Of a DNA stretch of 64,000 bases, positions 33,401-41,606 are shown piece by piece. This DNA comes from Micromonospora cabrerizensis (lineage in GTDB: Bacteria; Actinomycetota; Actinomycetes; Mycobacteriales; Micromonosporaceae). Positions within the stretch are counted from its first letter, which is position 1. The number at the start of each line of letters is the position of its first letter. Position numbers and translations under genes: made by a program. The stretch is from the NCBI RefSeq assembly GCF_022230955.1, contig NZ_JAKKFI010000040.1, forward strand, positions 1 to 64,000. Direction: 5' to 3'. The notes below the pieces were generated by a model that saw only the letters and a program-made list of their open reading frames with translations, was not told the origin of the DNA and did no database searches.

Positions 33401-34990
33401 TCAGGCGACCGGGGCCGCCTTGCCGAGAGCGATCTCGGCCTCCTCCTCCGGAGTGGCCTGCGGCGGCGCCTCGTTGGCGGTCCGCAGCGGGATCTCCTTG
33501 ATGAACCAGGCGAGCACCGGGATCACGATGGTGAACAGCACCGCCCAGAGGAAGACGTGCGAGATCGCGTCGGAGAGACCGCCGAGCACCATCTCGCGGG
33601 CCTGGGCGGGCAGGTCCTTGAGCTTCTCCAGGTCCATTCCCGCGCCGCCGGACTCGCCGCCGAAGGCCCGGCCACCCTCGGAGCTGGCCAGCCGGTTGGC
33701 GAAGATCGCGCCGAACAGCGAGATGCCGAACGAGCCGCCGATCGACCGGAAGAAGGTCGCCGCGCCACTGGCCGCGCCGAGATCCTTCTGCTCCACGCTG
33801 TTCTGCGCGATCAGCATGGACGTCTGCATGAGGAAACCCATGCCGACGCCGAGCACGACCATGTACAGCGAGGACATCAGCTTGCTGGTGTCGGTGTCGA
33901 GCATCGACAGCAGCGCCATGCCCGCGGTCATCATGACGCCACCGATGATCGGGTACGCCCGGTACCTGCCGTTGCGGGTGATCGCCCGCCCGATGACCAG
34001 CGAGACCACCAGCATGCCGAACATCAGGGGCAGCAGCAGCAGACCGCTGTTGGTCGCCGACGCACCCTGCACGGTCTGCTGGTAGAGCGGCAGGAAGTTC
34101 ATCGCGCCGAACATCGCGAAGCCGAGCAGGAAGCCGATCACCGAGATCAGCGCGAAGTTGCGGTTGGCGAAGAGCGCCAACGGCAGGATCGGCTCCTGGA
34201 CGCGGCGTTCCACCAGGCCGAACGCCACCAACGCGAGCACGGCCAGGACGGCCAGGCCGAAGATCTGCGGCGACGTCCAGTCGTACTCGTTGCCGCCCCA
34301 GGTGGTGATGAGCACGATCGCGGTGATGCCGACCGAGAGCAGACCCGCGCCGAGCCAGTCGATCCGGTGCTCGGTGCGGTACTTCGGCAGGTGCATGGTG
34401 GTGATCAGCACGAGCAGCGCGATCCCACCCAGGGGCAGGTTCACGTAGAACGCCCAGCGCCAGGAGAGGTGGTCGGTGATGAAGCCACCGGCCAGCGGGC
34501 CGGCGACCATGGCGATGGCCATGATGCCGGCGATCATGCCCTGGTAGCGCCCACGCTCGCGGGGCGGAACCAGGTCACCGATGATCGCCATCACGCCGAC
34601 CATGAGGCCACCGGCGCCGAGACCCTGCACGGCCCGGAAGGCGATCAGCTGGACCATGCCGTCCTGCGGGCCGCCGAGCATCCCGGAACCGGCCATGCCG
34701 CAGAGTGCGGAGCCGACGAGGAAGACGACCACCGAGGTCAGGAAGACCGACTTGCGGCCGTAGAGGTCACCGAGCTTGCCCCAGATCGGGGTGGAGACGG
34801 TGGTGCCCAGGACGTACGCGGTAACCACCCAGGTGAAGTGGTTGAGCCCGCCGAACTCGCCGACGATCCGCGGTAACGCGGTGCTGACGATCATGTTGTC
34901 GAGCATCGCGAGCATCATCGCGATCATCAGCCCGAACAGCACGACCCTGATGTTGTTGGGTCGTACGCCGGCCTGGGTTGCCTGAGTCAT
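33401..34990 (-). CDS. MFS drug exporter, DHA2 (EmrB/QacA) family
   Basis: The 529-residue proton-driven exporter has 14 predicted membrane helices. Motif A-like GKLGDLYGRKSVFL lies at about 72-85, the family signature near the first helix is MLAMLDNMIVSTALPRI, and motif C-like AGPLAGGFITDHLSWRWAFYVNLPLG is present in the fifth-helix region. The opening NNIRVVLFGLM is common in actinobacterial members. It probably exports drugs, dyes or native metabolites. The gene is divergent from a TetR regulator, with an operator-like dyad between them. The ATG at 34990 has GGGGGGAG-type sequence upstream. Confidence 0.94.
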   Translation of the reverse strand: MTQATQAGVRPNNIRVVLFGLMIAMMLAMLDNMIVSTALPRIVGEFGGLNHFTWVVTAYVLGTTVSTPIWGKLGDLYGRKSVFLTSVVVFLVGSALCGMAGSGMLGGPQDGMVQLIAFRAVQGLGAGGLMVGVMAIIGDLVPPRERGRYQGMIAGIMAIAMVAGPLAGGFITDHLSWRWAFYVNLPLGGIALLVLITTMHLPKYRTEHRIDWLGAGLLSVGITAIVLITTWGGNEYDWTSPQIFGLAVLAVLALVAFGLVERRVQEPILPLALFANRNFALISVIGFLLGFAMFGAMNFLPLYQQTVQGASATNSGLLLLPLMFGMLVVSLVIGRAITRNGRYRAYPIIGGVMMTAGMALLSMLDTDTSKLMSSLYMVVLGVGMGFLMQTSMLIAQNSVEQKDLGAASGAATFFRSIGGSFGISLFGAIFANRLASSEGGRAFGGESGGAGMDLEKLKDLPAQAREMVLGGLSDAISHVFLWAVLFTIVIPVLAWFIKEIPLRTANEAPPQATPEEEAEIALGKAAPVA

Positions 34991-35032
34991 GGGTAAGCTC
35001 CCCCCGAGGATTGCCGTACTTACTTGCCGCCC

Positions 35033-35052
35033 GGCTAGTCACCTTACTAGCC
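35033..35052. promoter_or_regulatory. TetR-type operator dyad
   Basis: GGCTAGT (35033-35039) and ACTAGCC (35046-35052) form a perfect 7-bp inverted repeat with a 6-base centre. Flanking CTTAC/GTAAG sequences add partial symmetry. It lies between the divergent MFS and tetR genes and probably binds the TetR protein to repress both. Confidence 0.65.
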
Positions 35053-35101
35053 GCACGGTAAGTTGGGTACGAGCAACGGTCAAGCCAATTGGAGGGCGTG
35101 G

Positions 35102-35716
35102 GTGAGCGAGAGCACAGGCGGCGGAACGCGGGAACGGATCAAGGCCGTCGCGCTCGAACTCTTCACCGAGCAGGGGTACGAGAAGACCTCGCTCCGGGAG
35201 ATCGCCGAGCGCCTCAATGTCACCAAGGCCGCTCTCTACTACCACTTCAAGAGCAAGGACGACATCGTCGCCAGCTTCGTCGAGGACCGGCTGGAGGGGA
35301 TGGACGCCCTCACCACCTGGGCCGCGACGCAGCCGGCCACTCTGGCGACCCGGCGCGAGCTGATCTCCCGCTATGCCGACACGATGTTCGGTGGCGACCA
35401 GCCGTCGGTGATGCGCTTCTTCGAGCAGAACCAGACCGTGCTCAAGAGCCTCGCCTCCGGCCAGCAGATGCGCGGCCGGATGATGCAGCTCGCCAACGCG
35501 CTCTGCCGGGGCGACGACTCCCCCGCCGCCCAACTGCGCGCCGCACTGTCGCTGTTCGCCGTGCACACCAGCTGGTTCGCCGTACGGGCACCGGACATCA
35601 CCAACGAGGAGCGTCGCCGGCTCGCCCTGGAGGTGGCCGACGAGCTGCTCGCCAAGATCGGCGCGGACGCCGACGACAGTGCGGCACCGGCCACCTCGGG
35701 CAGCCCGGTCGACTGA
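35102..35716 (+). CDS. TetR-family transcriptional regulator
   Basis: The 204-residue repressor has an N-terminal helix-turn-helix at about 10-55 (RIKAVALELFTEQGYEKTSLREIAERLNVTKAALYYHFKSKDDI, described here in two parts as ELFTEQGYEKTS and VTKAALYYHFKSKDDI). The all-helical ligand domain follows. The GTG start has GGAGGG about eight bases upstream; an in-frame ATG 13 codons earlier lacks one. It is divergent from the MFS exporter and is presumably its local regulator, responding to a transported compound. It converges with the GNAT gene at 35729. Confidence 0.93.
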   Translation: MSESTGGGTRERIKAVALELFTEQGYEKTSLREIAERLNVTKAALYYHFKSKDDIVASFVEDRLEGMDALTTWAATQPATLATRRELISRYADTMFGGDQPSVMRFFEQNQTVLKSLASGQQMRGRMMQLANALCRGDDSPAAQLRAALSLFAVHTSWFAVRAPDITNEERRRLALEVADELLAKIGADADDSAAPATSGSPVD

Positions 35717-35728
35717 TCGGTCGGCGGC

Positions 35729-36238
35729 TCAGCCGCGGGTCAGGTCCAGGCGCAGGCCGAGCAGGTCCACGCCCGCCGCGGGCGCCCAGTCCTTCTCCGG
35801 TGCCCGGACGAAGCCCAGCCGCGAGTAGAGCCGGTGCGCCGAGTCGGCCATCCCGGCCCGGACGCAGATCACCAGCGCCGTGCAACCCAGCTCGACAGCG
35901 CGCGCGACGCACGCCTGCGCCAACACCGCACCGACGCCCCGACCCTGGGCGCCCGGGTCGACCGCGAGCATCCGGAACTCCGCCTCACCCGGGCCGGACA
36001 GCTCCGCGAACCGCGTGCCCGGCAGCACGAACGTCACCGAGCCGAGCACCGCGTCGGTCACCTCGTCGACCGCGACCAGCACCTCACCGCTGGCGGCCCG
36101 GCTCGACACGTCGGCCAGCACCTCGCCGTACCCGTGTTCGCCCTTGAGCTGACCGTCCGCCTCGTACGCGGCCACGGTCAGCCGGGCCACCGCCGGGAAG
36201 TCGGCAGGCCCGGCAGGACGGACCCGCAACCCGGTCAA
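35729..36238 (-). CDS. GNAT-family N-acetyltransferase
   Basis: The 169-residue acetyltransferase opens RVRPAGPADFPAVARLTVAAYEAD. The acetyl-CoA loop is EFRMLAVDPGAQGRGVGAVLAQACV, with the conserved Q/R-G-x-G-x-A pattern, followed by the C-terminal MADSAHRLYSRLGFVRAPEKDW. The acceptor is not known. The start is TTG at 36236-36238 overlapping the TGA of the biotinyl carrier gene (TTGA). No ATG or GTG fits, and the overlap supports translational coupling. Confidence 0.88.
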   Translation of the reverse strand: MTGLRVRPAGPADFPAVARLTVAAYEADGQLKGEHGYGEVLADVSSRAASGEVLVAVDEVTDAVLGSVTFVLPGTRFAELSGPGEAEFRMLAVDPGAQGRGVGAVLAQACVARAVELGCTALVICVRAGMADSAHRLYSRLGFVRAPEKDWAPAAGVDLLGLRLDLTRG

Positions 36239-36450
36239 GCGATCACCGCGATGAGGTCACCGTCCTGTACGACGTCACCCTCGTGCACGGCGAGCTGCTG
36301 GATCACACCATCGGACTCGGCGATGACCGGGATCTCCATCTTCATCGACTCGAGGATCACCAGGGTGTCGCCCTCGGCCACCGTGTCACCTGCCGTGGCG
36401 ACGACCTTCCAGACGTTCGCCACCATCTCGGCGCGGATCTCCTCGGCCAT
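36235..36450 (-). CDS. biotin/lipoyl attachment carrier protein (TB7.3-like)
   Basis: The 71-residue stand-alone biotinyl domain has attachment Lys37 in ESMKMEIP and flanking conserved Gly residues (AGDTVAEGDTL, EGDVVQDGDLIAVI). It matches M. tuberculosis TB7.3/Rv3221c in size and gene neighbourhood (next to sigH/rshA). Family members are biotinylated by BirA and serve as carrier or accessory subunits of acyl-CoA carboxylases. The ATG at 36450 has GGGAGGG seven bases upstream. The downstream GNAT gene overlaps its stop. Confidence 0.93.
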   Translation of the reverse strand: MAEEIRAEMVANVWKVVATAGDTVAEGDTLVILESMKMEIPVIAESDGVIQQLAVHEGDVVQDGDLIAVIA

Positions 36451-36676
36451 GTCCGGGCCCTCCCTCATCGCGATGTGTCTGCCGTCGTATCCAATCATGC
36501 GTCGCCCGGCGGCGGGCGCGCAGCGGCACTGCCGGGATGGCACGCCCGCCCTGGGGAAGGCGGCGGGTGTCGACCGCACTACCATCAGCGGGTCGGACCC
36601 GACGCCGGACCGCCGGTGGGTGCACTGGCGCCGAGGTCGTGCGCAGGACGGATCCGACCCATCACGAGGAGGTCAC

Positions 36677-36751
36677 ATGGCGAAGAAGTCCCGGAAGAAG
36701 AAGGCCCGTAAGAAGAGCGCCGCCAACCACGGCAAGCGTCCCAACTCCTGA
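36677..36751 (+). CDS. mini ribosomal protein bL37
   Basis: The 24-residue, extremely basic peptide MAKKSRKKKARKKSAANHGK plus RPNS is closely similar to the mycobacterial 50S protein bL37, which binds 23S rRNA and has the same length and the ANHGKRPN ending. The location also matches: in mycobacteria the gene lies between the TB7.3-like gene and rshA/sigH. A full GAGGAGG ribosome-binding site stands five bases before the ATG, consistent with high expression. It is too short for default gene callers. A 20-bp hairpin follows. Confidence 0.92.
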   Translation: MAKKSRKKKARKKSAANHGKRPNS

Positions 36752-36808
36752 ACGGGTCGACGGGCCCACGGCCCGTCACCGCTCAGCCCGACCCGGCCGA
36801 CGCCGGGT

Positions 36809-36850
36809 ACACCGGTGGCCCGGGTCGACATCGACCCGGGCCACCGGTGT
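36809..36850. terminator. perfect 20-bp hairpin between bL37 and rsrA
   Basis: Arms 36809-36828 and 36831-36850 are perfect complements around a 2-base loop (CA). The hairpin lies between the converging bL37 and rsrA genes and should act as a strong bidirectional terminator. Confidence 0.85.
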
Positions 36851-36872
36851 TGAAGCTGTGTCGCGCCGACGC

Positions 36873-37160
36873 TCAGTCGGCCAACTCGCGGGACTCACTG
36901 GTCTCGAAGACCACCAGCTCGGTGAGCTTGACCCGCAGCCGCTCACGCAGCTCGTCCGGCGCGGTCTCGTTGCCGCAGCACCGAGCCACCAACGCCCGCA
37001 CCTCCTGCTCCAGCCCGTACTCGCGCAGGCAGGGCCCGCACTCGTCCAGGTGGTGCCGGATCAGCGAGCGCCGCTCGTCGGCGCACTCCAGATCCAGGTA
37101 GAGGTAGACCTCCGCGAGCACTTCGCGGCAATCCGTCTCGTGCGGCTCCCCACAGCTCAC
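36873..37160 (-). CDS. rsrA: thiol-sensing zinc anti-sigma factor (RsrA/RshA)
   Basis: The 95-residue ZAS protein holds SigR inactive until disulfide stress. Zinc/thiol ligands C11, H37, C41 and C44 (HHLDECGPC) fall at exactly the residue numbers known for Streptomyces RsrA. Other Cys residues (C3, C26 and a CC pair near 62-63) are also present. The GTG start lies one base after the sigR stop, so sigR-rsrA form a coupled operon. The operon is autoregulated in relatives; a SigR-type promoter is visible upstream of sigR here. Confidence 0.94.
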   Translation of the reverse strand: MSCGEPHETDCREVLAEVYLYLDLECADERRSLIRHHLDECGPCLREYGLEQEVRALVARCCGNETAPDELRERLRVKLTELVVFETSESRELAD

Positions 37161-37161
37161 G

Positions 37162-37986
37162 TCACACCTCCCGGCCGGCAGCGGCGTTCGAGCCCTTCGC
37201 CGAGCGGGCCGCACTGAAGCCCCGCTCCCCGGCGTAGCGCTCGAGCAGCTTGCGCAGATTACGACGGCCCCGGTGCAGACGCGACATCACGGTGCCGATC
37301 GGCGTGCCCATGATGTCCGCGACCTCCTTGTACGAGAAGCCCTCGACATCGGTCAGGTAGACGGCCAGGCGGAACTCCTCCGGCAACTGCTGGAGGGCCT
37401 CCTTGACGTCGCTGTCCGGCAGCCGGTCCAGCGCCTCCGTCTCGGCCGAGCGCAGCCCACTGGAGGTGTGCGACTCGGCCTCGGCGAGCTGCCAGTCGGT
37501 GATCTCCTCGGTGGGCGCCTGGATCGGCTGGCGCTGCCGCTTGCGGTAGGAGTTGATGTAGGTGTTGGTCAGGATCCGGTAGAGCCAGGCCTTCAGGTTC
37601 GTGCCCTGCTCGAACTGGTGGAAGGCGGCGTACGCCTTCAGGTAGGTCTCCTGAACCAGGTCCTCGGCATCCGCCGGGTTGCGCGTCATCCGCAGCCCAG
37701 CAGCGTAGAGCTGATCGACGAATGGCATCGCGTCCCGCTCGAATCGGGCCCTGCGCTCGTCCGTCTTCTCGGTGGTCAACCGCACATCCCCTCGCGTCGG
37801 ATGCTTTCCCGCCGAGGATACGCGCACGGACGTGCCCGCAGATTCACTTCCGGCTGGTGTGCCCGTGCTCACCACACCCGTTCCGCCCGGGCCCGCCGTC
37901 GCGGGCCACTCCGGGCCATCCAGCAGCCTCTTCAGCTGCCGGGCGTCCCGTTCGTCCCGTTCCAGGCTTCGTGTCTCGGTCGGCAC
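37162..37986 (-). CDS. sigR: ECF sigma factor SigR/SigH (long isoform start)
   Basis: This sigma factor directs the disulfide/thiol stress response. Region 2 contains [23 protein letters not shown], and region 4 contains [24 protein letters not shown]. The core matches SigR from about residue 70 on. The open frame adds a 67-residue N-terminal extension from GTG 37986, which has its own GAGGGGGG site. Downstream in-frame starts at GTG 37785 and TTG 37779 ([14 protein letters not shown]), preceded by GAGGGG, would give the usual 205-207-residue protein. In Streptomyces both a stable short SigR and an unstable long SigR' are made from such starts, so both are plausible here. rsrA follows after one base. 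Confidence 0.9.
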   Translation of the reverse strand: MPTETRSLERDERDARQLKRLLDGPEWPATAGPGGTGVVSTGTPAGSESAGTSVRVSSAGKHPTRGDVRLTTEKTDERRARFERDAMPFVDQLYAAGLRMTRNPADAEDLVQETYLKAYAAFHQFEQGTNLKAWLYRILTNTYINSYRKRQRQPIQAPTEEITDWQLAEAESHTSSGLRSAETEALDRLPDSDVKEALQQLPEEFRLAVYLTDVEGFSYKEVADIMGTPIGTVMSRLHRGRRNLRKLLERYAGERGFSAARSAKGSNAAAGREV

Positions 37987-38024
37987 CGGTCACCCCCCTC
38001 GCAGAAAAGTCGTCCAGGGTTGGT

Positions 38025-38051
38025 AACGCGAGATGACCACTGGGGCATTCC
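38025..38051 (-). promoter_or_regulatory. SigR-type autoregulatory promoter
   Basis: Reading the minus strand, GGAAT (38051-38047) is followed after 19 bases by GTT (38027-38025). This is the SigR/SigH consensus (GGAAT, about 18 bases, GTT). Transcription would start roughly 30 bases before the long-form GTG at 37986, so the promoter can produce the extended isoform. Confidence 0.7.
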
Positions 38052-38064
38052 GACCGGCCCCCCG

Positions 38065-38108
38065 TTCCTGGTCCCGGCTTCGACGGCGGCCGGCGCTGGG
38101 ACCAGGAA
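38065..38108 (-). terminator. inverted repeat downstream of the 38212 hydrolase gene
   Basis: TTCCTGGTCCC (38065-38075) and GGGACCAGGAA (38098-38108) are perfect 11-bp arms with a 22-base loop. The hairpin lies between the hydrolase stop and the sigR promoter and probably isolates sigR from upstream transcription. Confidence 0.6.
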
Positions 38109-38211
38109 GGGCCTGGGAGGACTGGTGCCGTCGGTCCGGTTCGGGCCGGTGGCACCATCGGATGCAACGACCCTCGCCCGGCACCGGAAACGGTCGGCCG
38201 GGCGAGCCGGA

Positions 38212-38829
38212 TCAGGTCGCCGTCCAACCCCGGGCCCGCAGCCAGTCCCGGACGACAGCCGCGGTGCCGGCCGGATCACGCCGGAGGTCGTGCGTCTCCC
38301 CGGGACGGCTCACCACCTGCACGGTCGGCGACGGCTCCGGCGTCCCGAACGGGTCCCGGTCGCCGTTGACGACCAGCGTCGGCAGGCCGGTGCCCAGCTC
38401 GGCGGCACGCGAGCGCTCCGGCCGCCCGGGTGGGTGCAGCGGAAAGGCCAAGGCGACCACACCGACCGCCCCCACCTCGCGCGCCGTCCGACAGGCGACC
38501 CGCGCGCCGCTGGAACGACCGCCCACCAGCACCGTCGGCACGTCGGCGTGACGTTCGCGCAGCACGGCGAGCACCGCCGTCCACGCCTCGTCGAGGTGAC
38601 CCGCCGGTGCCGGGGCACGCCGACCGGCGACCCGGTAGGGCTGGGTCACCCGGACCACCGCCAGGCCGGCCGCGACCGACGCGTCGCGTACCGCCAGCAG
38701 GTCGGGCGCGTCGATGCTGCCGCCCGCTCCGTGCCCGAGAACGAGCAGAGCGGTGGCAGGGCGGGCCGGCAGGTCGGTGGTGATCCCCGCCGGGCCGCGC
38801 GGAGTGTCGATCTCGTCGCTGGCTGGCAC
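38212..38829 (-). CDS. alpha/beta hydrolase, Tex30/KANL3-like
   Basis: The 205-residue cytosolic protein has LLVLGHGAGGSIDAPDL near the N-terminus (oxyanion region) and nucleophile elbow GGRSSGARVAC at about 102-112. The acid position is in VVNGDRDPFGTPE, and the catalytic His lies in GETHDLRRDP. The G-x-S-S-G elbow and short length are those of the dienelactone hydrolase-like Tex30/KANL3 family. The substrate is unknown. The GTG start at 38829 is 52 bases after the WhiB gene at 38882, so a shared transcript is possible. Confidence 0.85.
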   Translation of the reverse strand: MPASDEIDTPRGPAGITTDLPARPATALLVLGHGAGGSIDAPDLLAVRDASVAAGLAVVRVTQPYRVAGRRAPAPAGHLDEAWTAVLAVLRERHADVPTVLVGGRSSGARVACRTAREVGAVGVVALAFPLHPPGRPERSRAAELGTGLPTLVVNGDRDPFGTPEPSPTVQVVSRPGETHDLRRDPAGTAAVVRDWLRARGWTAT

Positions 38830-38881
38830 CGACCCATTCTGCGCCGCCTGACAGACGGCGCGTGGCGGACCGGGCCGTTGG

Positions 38882-39274
38882 TCAGCTCAGCGGGACCAGG
38901 GTGAGTAGTCGGTCCCGTACCGGCGGGCCGGGGCCGTCGACGGCGTCCGGGTCCGGCTCGACCTCGCCACGCCAGGCGACCAGCATCGCCCGCCGCTCGC
39001 GGGGTGTGGTGGCACCCCACACTCCGTGGCAGTCACCGACGTCGAGGGCCCAGGCCAGACAGGACCCCTGTACGTCGCAGCCGCGGCACAGTGCGACGGC
39101 GGCGTCCGCCGGCTCGTTGGGTGCCGGAAAGAATGTCTCCGGATCGACGCTCTGACAGGTGCCTCTGGTGCGCCATGCGTCGTCCTGTTGCCGTTCCCGC
39201 ACCGCTCGCAGCAGTCGCGGATCTCGCCGCGCCGCAGCCACCTCGTGCGGGCGGGGCATACGCGCTCGTGTCAA
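38882..39274 (-). CDS. WhiB-family transcriptional regulator
   Basis: The iron-sulfur protein of about 130 residues has its WhiB core in the middle. A first Cys in RGTCQSVDPETFFP is followed by LCRGCDVQGSC and the GVWGATTPRERR turn, in which the usual Gly-Gly is Gly-Ala. It has a 40-residue basic N-terminal extension and an acidic C-terminus without the AT-hook of WhiB7. The TTG at 39274 is chosen for its GGAGG eight bases upstream; GTG 39283 overlaps that site and ATG 39259 is the third option. The subfamily could not be assigned. It sits in the SigR neighbourhood, and the 197 bases upstream (to 39471) contain no gene. Confidence 0.88.
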   Translation of the reverse strand: MTRARMPRPHEVAAARRDPRLLRAVRERQQDDAWRTRGTCQSVDPETFFPAPNEPADAAVALCRGCDVQGSCLAWALDVGDCHGVWGATTPRERRAMLVAWRGEVEPDPDAVDGPGPPVRDRLLTLVPLS

Positions 39275-39471
39275 TCCACCCACCTCCCCCGTGGGACCGG
39301 CAAGATCGGTGGACGTCGTCCGCCCCGTGCGAATCGACAGCCACTACCGGCGCTGTGTTCTATCGCACTTCGCAACATGGGGACAAGGGTCTGCCGGGAA
39401 CCTGACTGAACAGCCAGGAGACGAATCGCGCGCAACCCTGTCAAATCGGTGCCCGACGATGCGCGGGGACG

Positions 39472-40182
39472 TCAGAACAGGGTCAACTCCTGCGGTGTCA
39501 CCGTCGGCGCCACCGACACCCGCGCGGTCAACTGCGGCCCGTCGTTACGAACGTCGCCCACCGCCGCCCCCACCGGTCGGATCTCCAACCCCGCCAGCCG
39601 CTCGGGCGACGCCGGGACGAGCAACCGCTCCGGCTCGTCCGTCGACGCCAGCCACGACGACCAACTCTCGGGCGGCAGCAGCACCGGCATCCGGTCGTGC
39701 ACCTCGGCCAGGTCGCCGAGCGCCGCGGTGGTCAGCACGCTGAAGGTGAGCCGGGATTCGGCGCCGGACTCCCAGACCGACCAGATGCCGGCCAGGGCGA
39801 GAACCGTGCCGTCGGCGGGGGTCATGTAGTAGGCCTGCCGCCCGCCGTCGGGCCGACGCACCCACTCGTACCAGCCGTCGGCCGGGACCAGGCAGCGGCG
39901 ACGGGCGAACGACCCGGCGTACGCCCGGCTGGTGGCCACCGTCTCCGCCCGCGCATTGATCATGCGGGCGGCCCCGGCTGCGGAGCGGGACCAGTGCGGC
40001 AACAGACCCCAGCGACCGACACACAGGCTGCGATGCCCCTCCGGGCTCACCCGGACCAGGGGCACCCGGTCGGTCGGCGCGACGTTGTGGTCCGGACGGA
40101 CCACGCCCTCGGTGTCGTCGGACGACTCGAACAGCGCGCTGAGCTCACCGGGGCTCCGAGTCGTCGCGTACCTGCCGCACAT
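39472..40182 (-). CDS. SOS response-associated peptidase / abasic-site DNA-protein crosslinker (YedK/HMCES)
   Basis: The 236-residue SRAP protein has catalytic Cys2 exposed after Met removal (MCGRYATTRSP) and forms a stable thiazolidine crosslink with abasic sites in single-stranded DNA. The other conserved residues appear in MINARAETV, RCLVPADGWYEW and the HDRMPVLL motif. The ATG at 40182 is fixed by the need for Cys2; the open frame continues far upstream but is irrelevant. M. tuberculosis Rv3226c is the counterpart at the same relative position beside aroA. It is divergent from aroA, with 103 bases between. Confidence 0.94.
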   Translation of the reverse strand: MCGRYATTRSPGELSALFESSDDTEGVVRPDHNVAPTDRVPLVRVSPEGHRSLCVGRWGLLPHWSRSAAGAARMINARAETVATSRAYAGSFARRRCLVPADGWYEWVRRPDGGRQAYYMTPADGTVLALAGIWSVWESGAESRLTFSVLTTAALGDLAEVHDRMPVLLPPESWSSWLASTDEPERLLVPASPERLAGLEIRPVGAAVGDVRNDGPQLTARVSVAPTVTPQELTLF

Positions 40183-40285
40183 GGGGCACACGCTAACGCG
40201 TCGAAGGCCCCGTCGGCTGTCCCGCCAACCGGGAGTACGAGCGCCGGGCCACGCCGTCGACCAGTCGGCACGGCAGAATGTAACC

Positions 40286-41587
40286 GTGGGGAATCTGACC
40301 GCGACCCGGCCGCCGCAGCCGTGGACCGCACCGACCGCGTCCGACCCGGTGGCGGCGACGCTGCGCCTGCCCGGTTCCAAGTCGATGACCGCGCGCGCCC
40401 TGGTGCTCAGCGCCCTGGCCGCCGGCCCGTCGACGCTGGCCAGGCCGCTACGCGCCCGCGACACCGAGTTGATGGCCGCCGGCCTGCGGGGAATGGGCGC
40501 GCACGTGTCGATCAGCGACGACGAGCAGTGGCTGGTCCGGCCGCACCCGCTGGCCGGCCCCGCGCACGTCGACGTCGGGCTGGCCGGCACCGTGATGCGG
40601 TTCGTGCCTCCGGTGGCCGGGCTGGCCGACGGGCAGGTCACCTTCGACGGCGACCCCCATGCCCGCACCCGACCGCTCGGTCCGCTGATCGAGGCGCTGC
40701 GGTCGCTGGGTGTCCGGATCGACGTCACCGGCGCGGGCAGCCTGCCGCTGACCGTGTTCGGCACCGGCCGGGTCACCGGCGGTGAGGTGGTGATCGACGC
40801 GTCCGCGTCCAGCCAGCTCGTCTCCGGGTTGCTGCTGGCCGGCCCGCGGTTCGACCGGGGCGTCGTGGTGCGGCACGTCGGCACGCCGGTGCCGTCCGCG
40901 CCGCATCTCCGGATGACGGTGCAGATGCTGCGGGCCGCCGGCGCGGCCGTCGACGACACCACCCCCGACGTGTGGACCGTCGAGCCCGGCCCCCTCACCG
41001 GGCGCGGCTGGGAGATCGAGCCGGACCTCTCCGGCGCGGTGCCGTTCTTCGCCGCGGCCCTGGTCACCGGCGGCGAGGTGACCTTGCAGGGCTGGCCGCG
41101 CAGCAGCCCGCAGCCGGTCGAGCAGCTCCGCTCGCTGCTCCAGCGGATGGGCGGCGAGGTCACCCTCTCCACCAACGGGCTGACCGTCCGGGGCACCGGC
41201 GTGGTGCACGGCCTGACCGCCGACCTCTCCGACGTCAGCGAGCTGACCCCGGCGCTGACCGCGCTGGCCATGCTGGCCGACTCACCGTCGGTGTTCACCG
41301 GCGTCGGGCACATCCGTGGCCACGAGACCGACCGGCTGACCGCGCTCGCGCGGGAGTTCACCGCCCTCGGGGCGGACGTCACCGAGTCGCCGGACGGGCT
41401 GGAGATCCGACCCCGACCACTGCGCGGCGGGGTGTTCCGCACCTACCACGACCACCGGATGGCGCACGCCGCCGCGGTGGCCGGCCTCGCCGTGCCCGGC
41501 ATCGAGGTGGACGACGTGGGGTGTACCTCCAAGACCATGCCCGAGTTCCCGGCACTATGGTCAGCGATGGTGACCGGCAAGAGCTGA
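40286..41587 (+). CDS. aroA: 3-phosphoshikimate 1-carboxyvinyltransferase (EPSP synthase)
   Basis: The enzyme joins shikimate-3-phosphate and phosphoenolpyruvate in aromatic amino-acid synthesis. The 433-residue protein shows LRLPGSKSMTARALVLSALA near the N-terminus, GLAGTVMRFVPPVA for the PEP site and the C-terminal GHIRGHETDRLTALAREF. DHRMAHAAAVAGL marks the final catalytic region. Thr and Ala at positions usually Ser-Asn and Gly (SKSMTAR; GLAGTVMR) are as in mycobacteria. GTG start. rsgA follows directly, 19 bases past the stop if the CTG start is right, so they form an operon. Confidence 0.96.
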   Translation: MGNLTATRPPQPWTAPTASDPVAATLRLPGSKSMTARALVLSALAAGPSTLARPLRARDTELMAAGLRGMGAHVSISDDEQWLVRPHPLAGPAHVDVGLAGTVMRFVPPVAGLADGQVTFDGDPHARTRPLGPLIEALRSLGVRIDVTGAGSLPLTVFGTGRVTGGEVVIDASASSQLVSGLLLAGPRFDRGVVVRHVGTPVPSAPHLRMTVQMLRAAGAAVDDTTPDVWTVEPGPLTGRGWEIEPDLSGAVPFFAAALVTGGEVTLQGWPRSSPQPVEQLRSLLQRMGGEVTLSTNGLTVRGTGVVHGLTADLSDVSELTPALTALAMLADSPSVFTGVGHIRGHETDRLTALAREFTALGADVTESPDGLEIRPRPLRGGVFRTYHDHRMAHAAAVAGLAVPGIEVDDVGCTSKTMPEFPALWSAMVTGKS

Positions 41588-41606
41588 AGCGAGAAGAGGA
41601 CAGGTC

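Noticed and set aside
32672..34876. A 734-codon plus-strand frame over the end of the TPR gene and the MFS gene
   Set aside because: It crosses two well-supported genes on different strands and has the low-complexity His/Arg/Asp composition of shadow frames.
40183..40285. LexA box between the YedK and aroA genes
   Set aside because: No TCGAAC-N4-GTTCGA-like dyad is present, so SOS control is not supported by the sequence.
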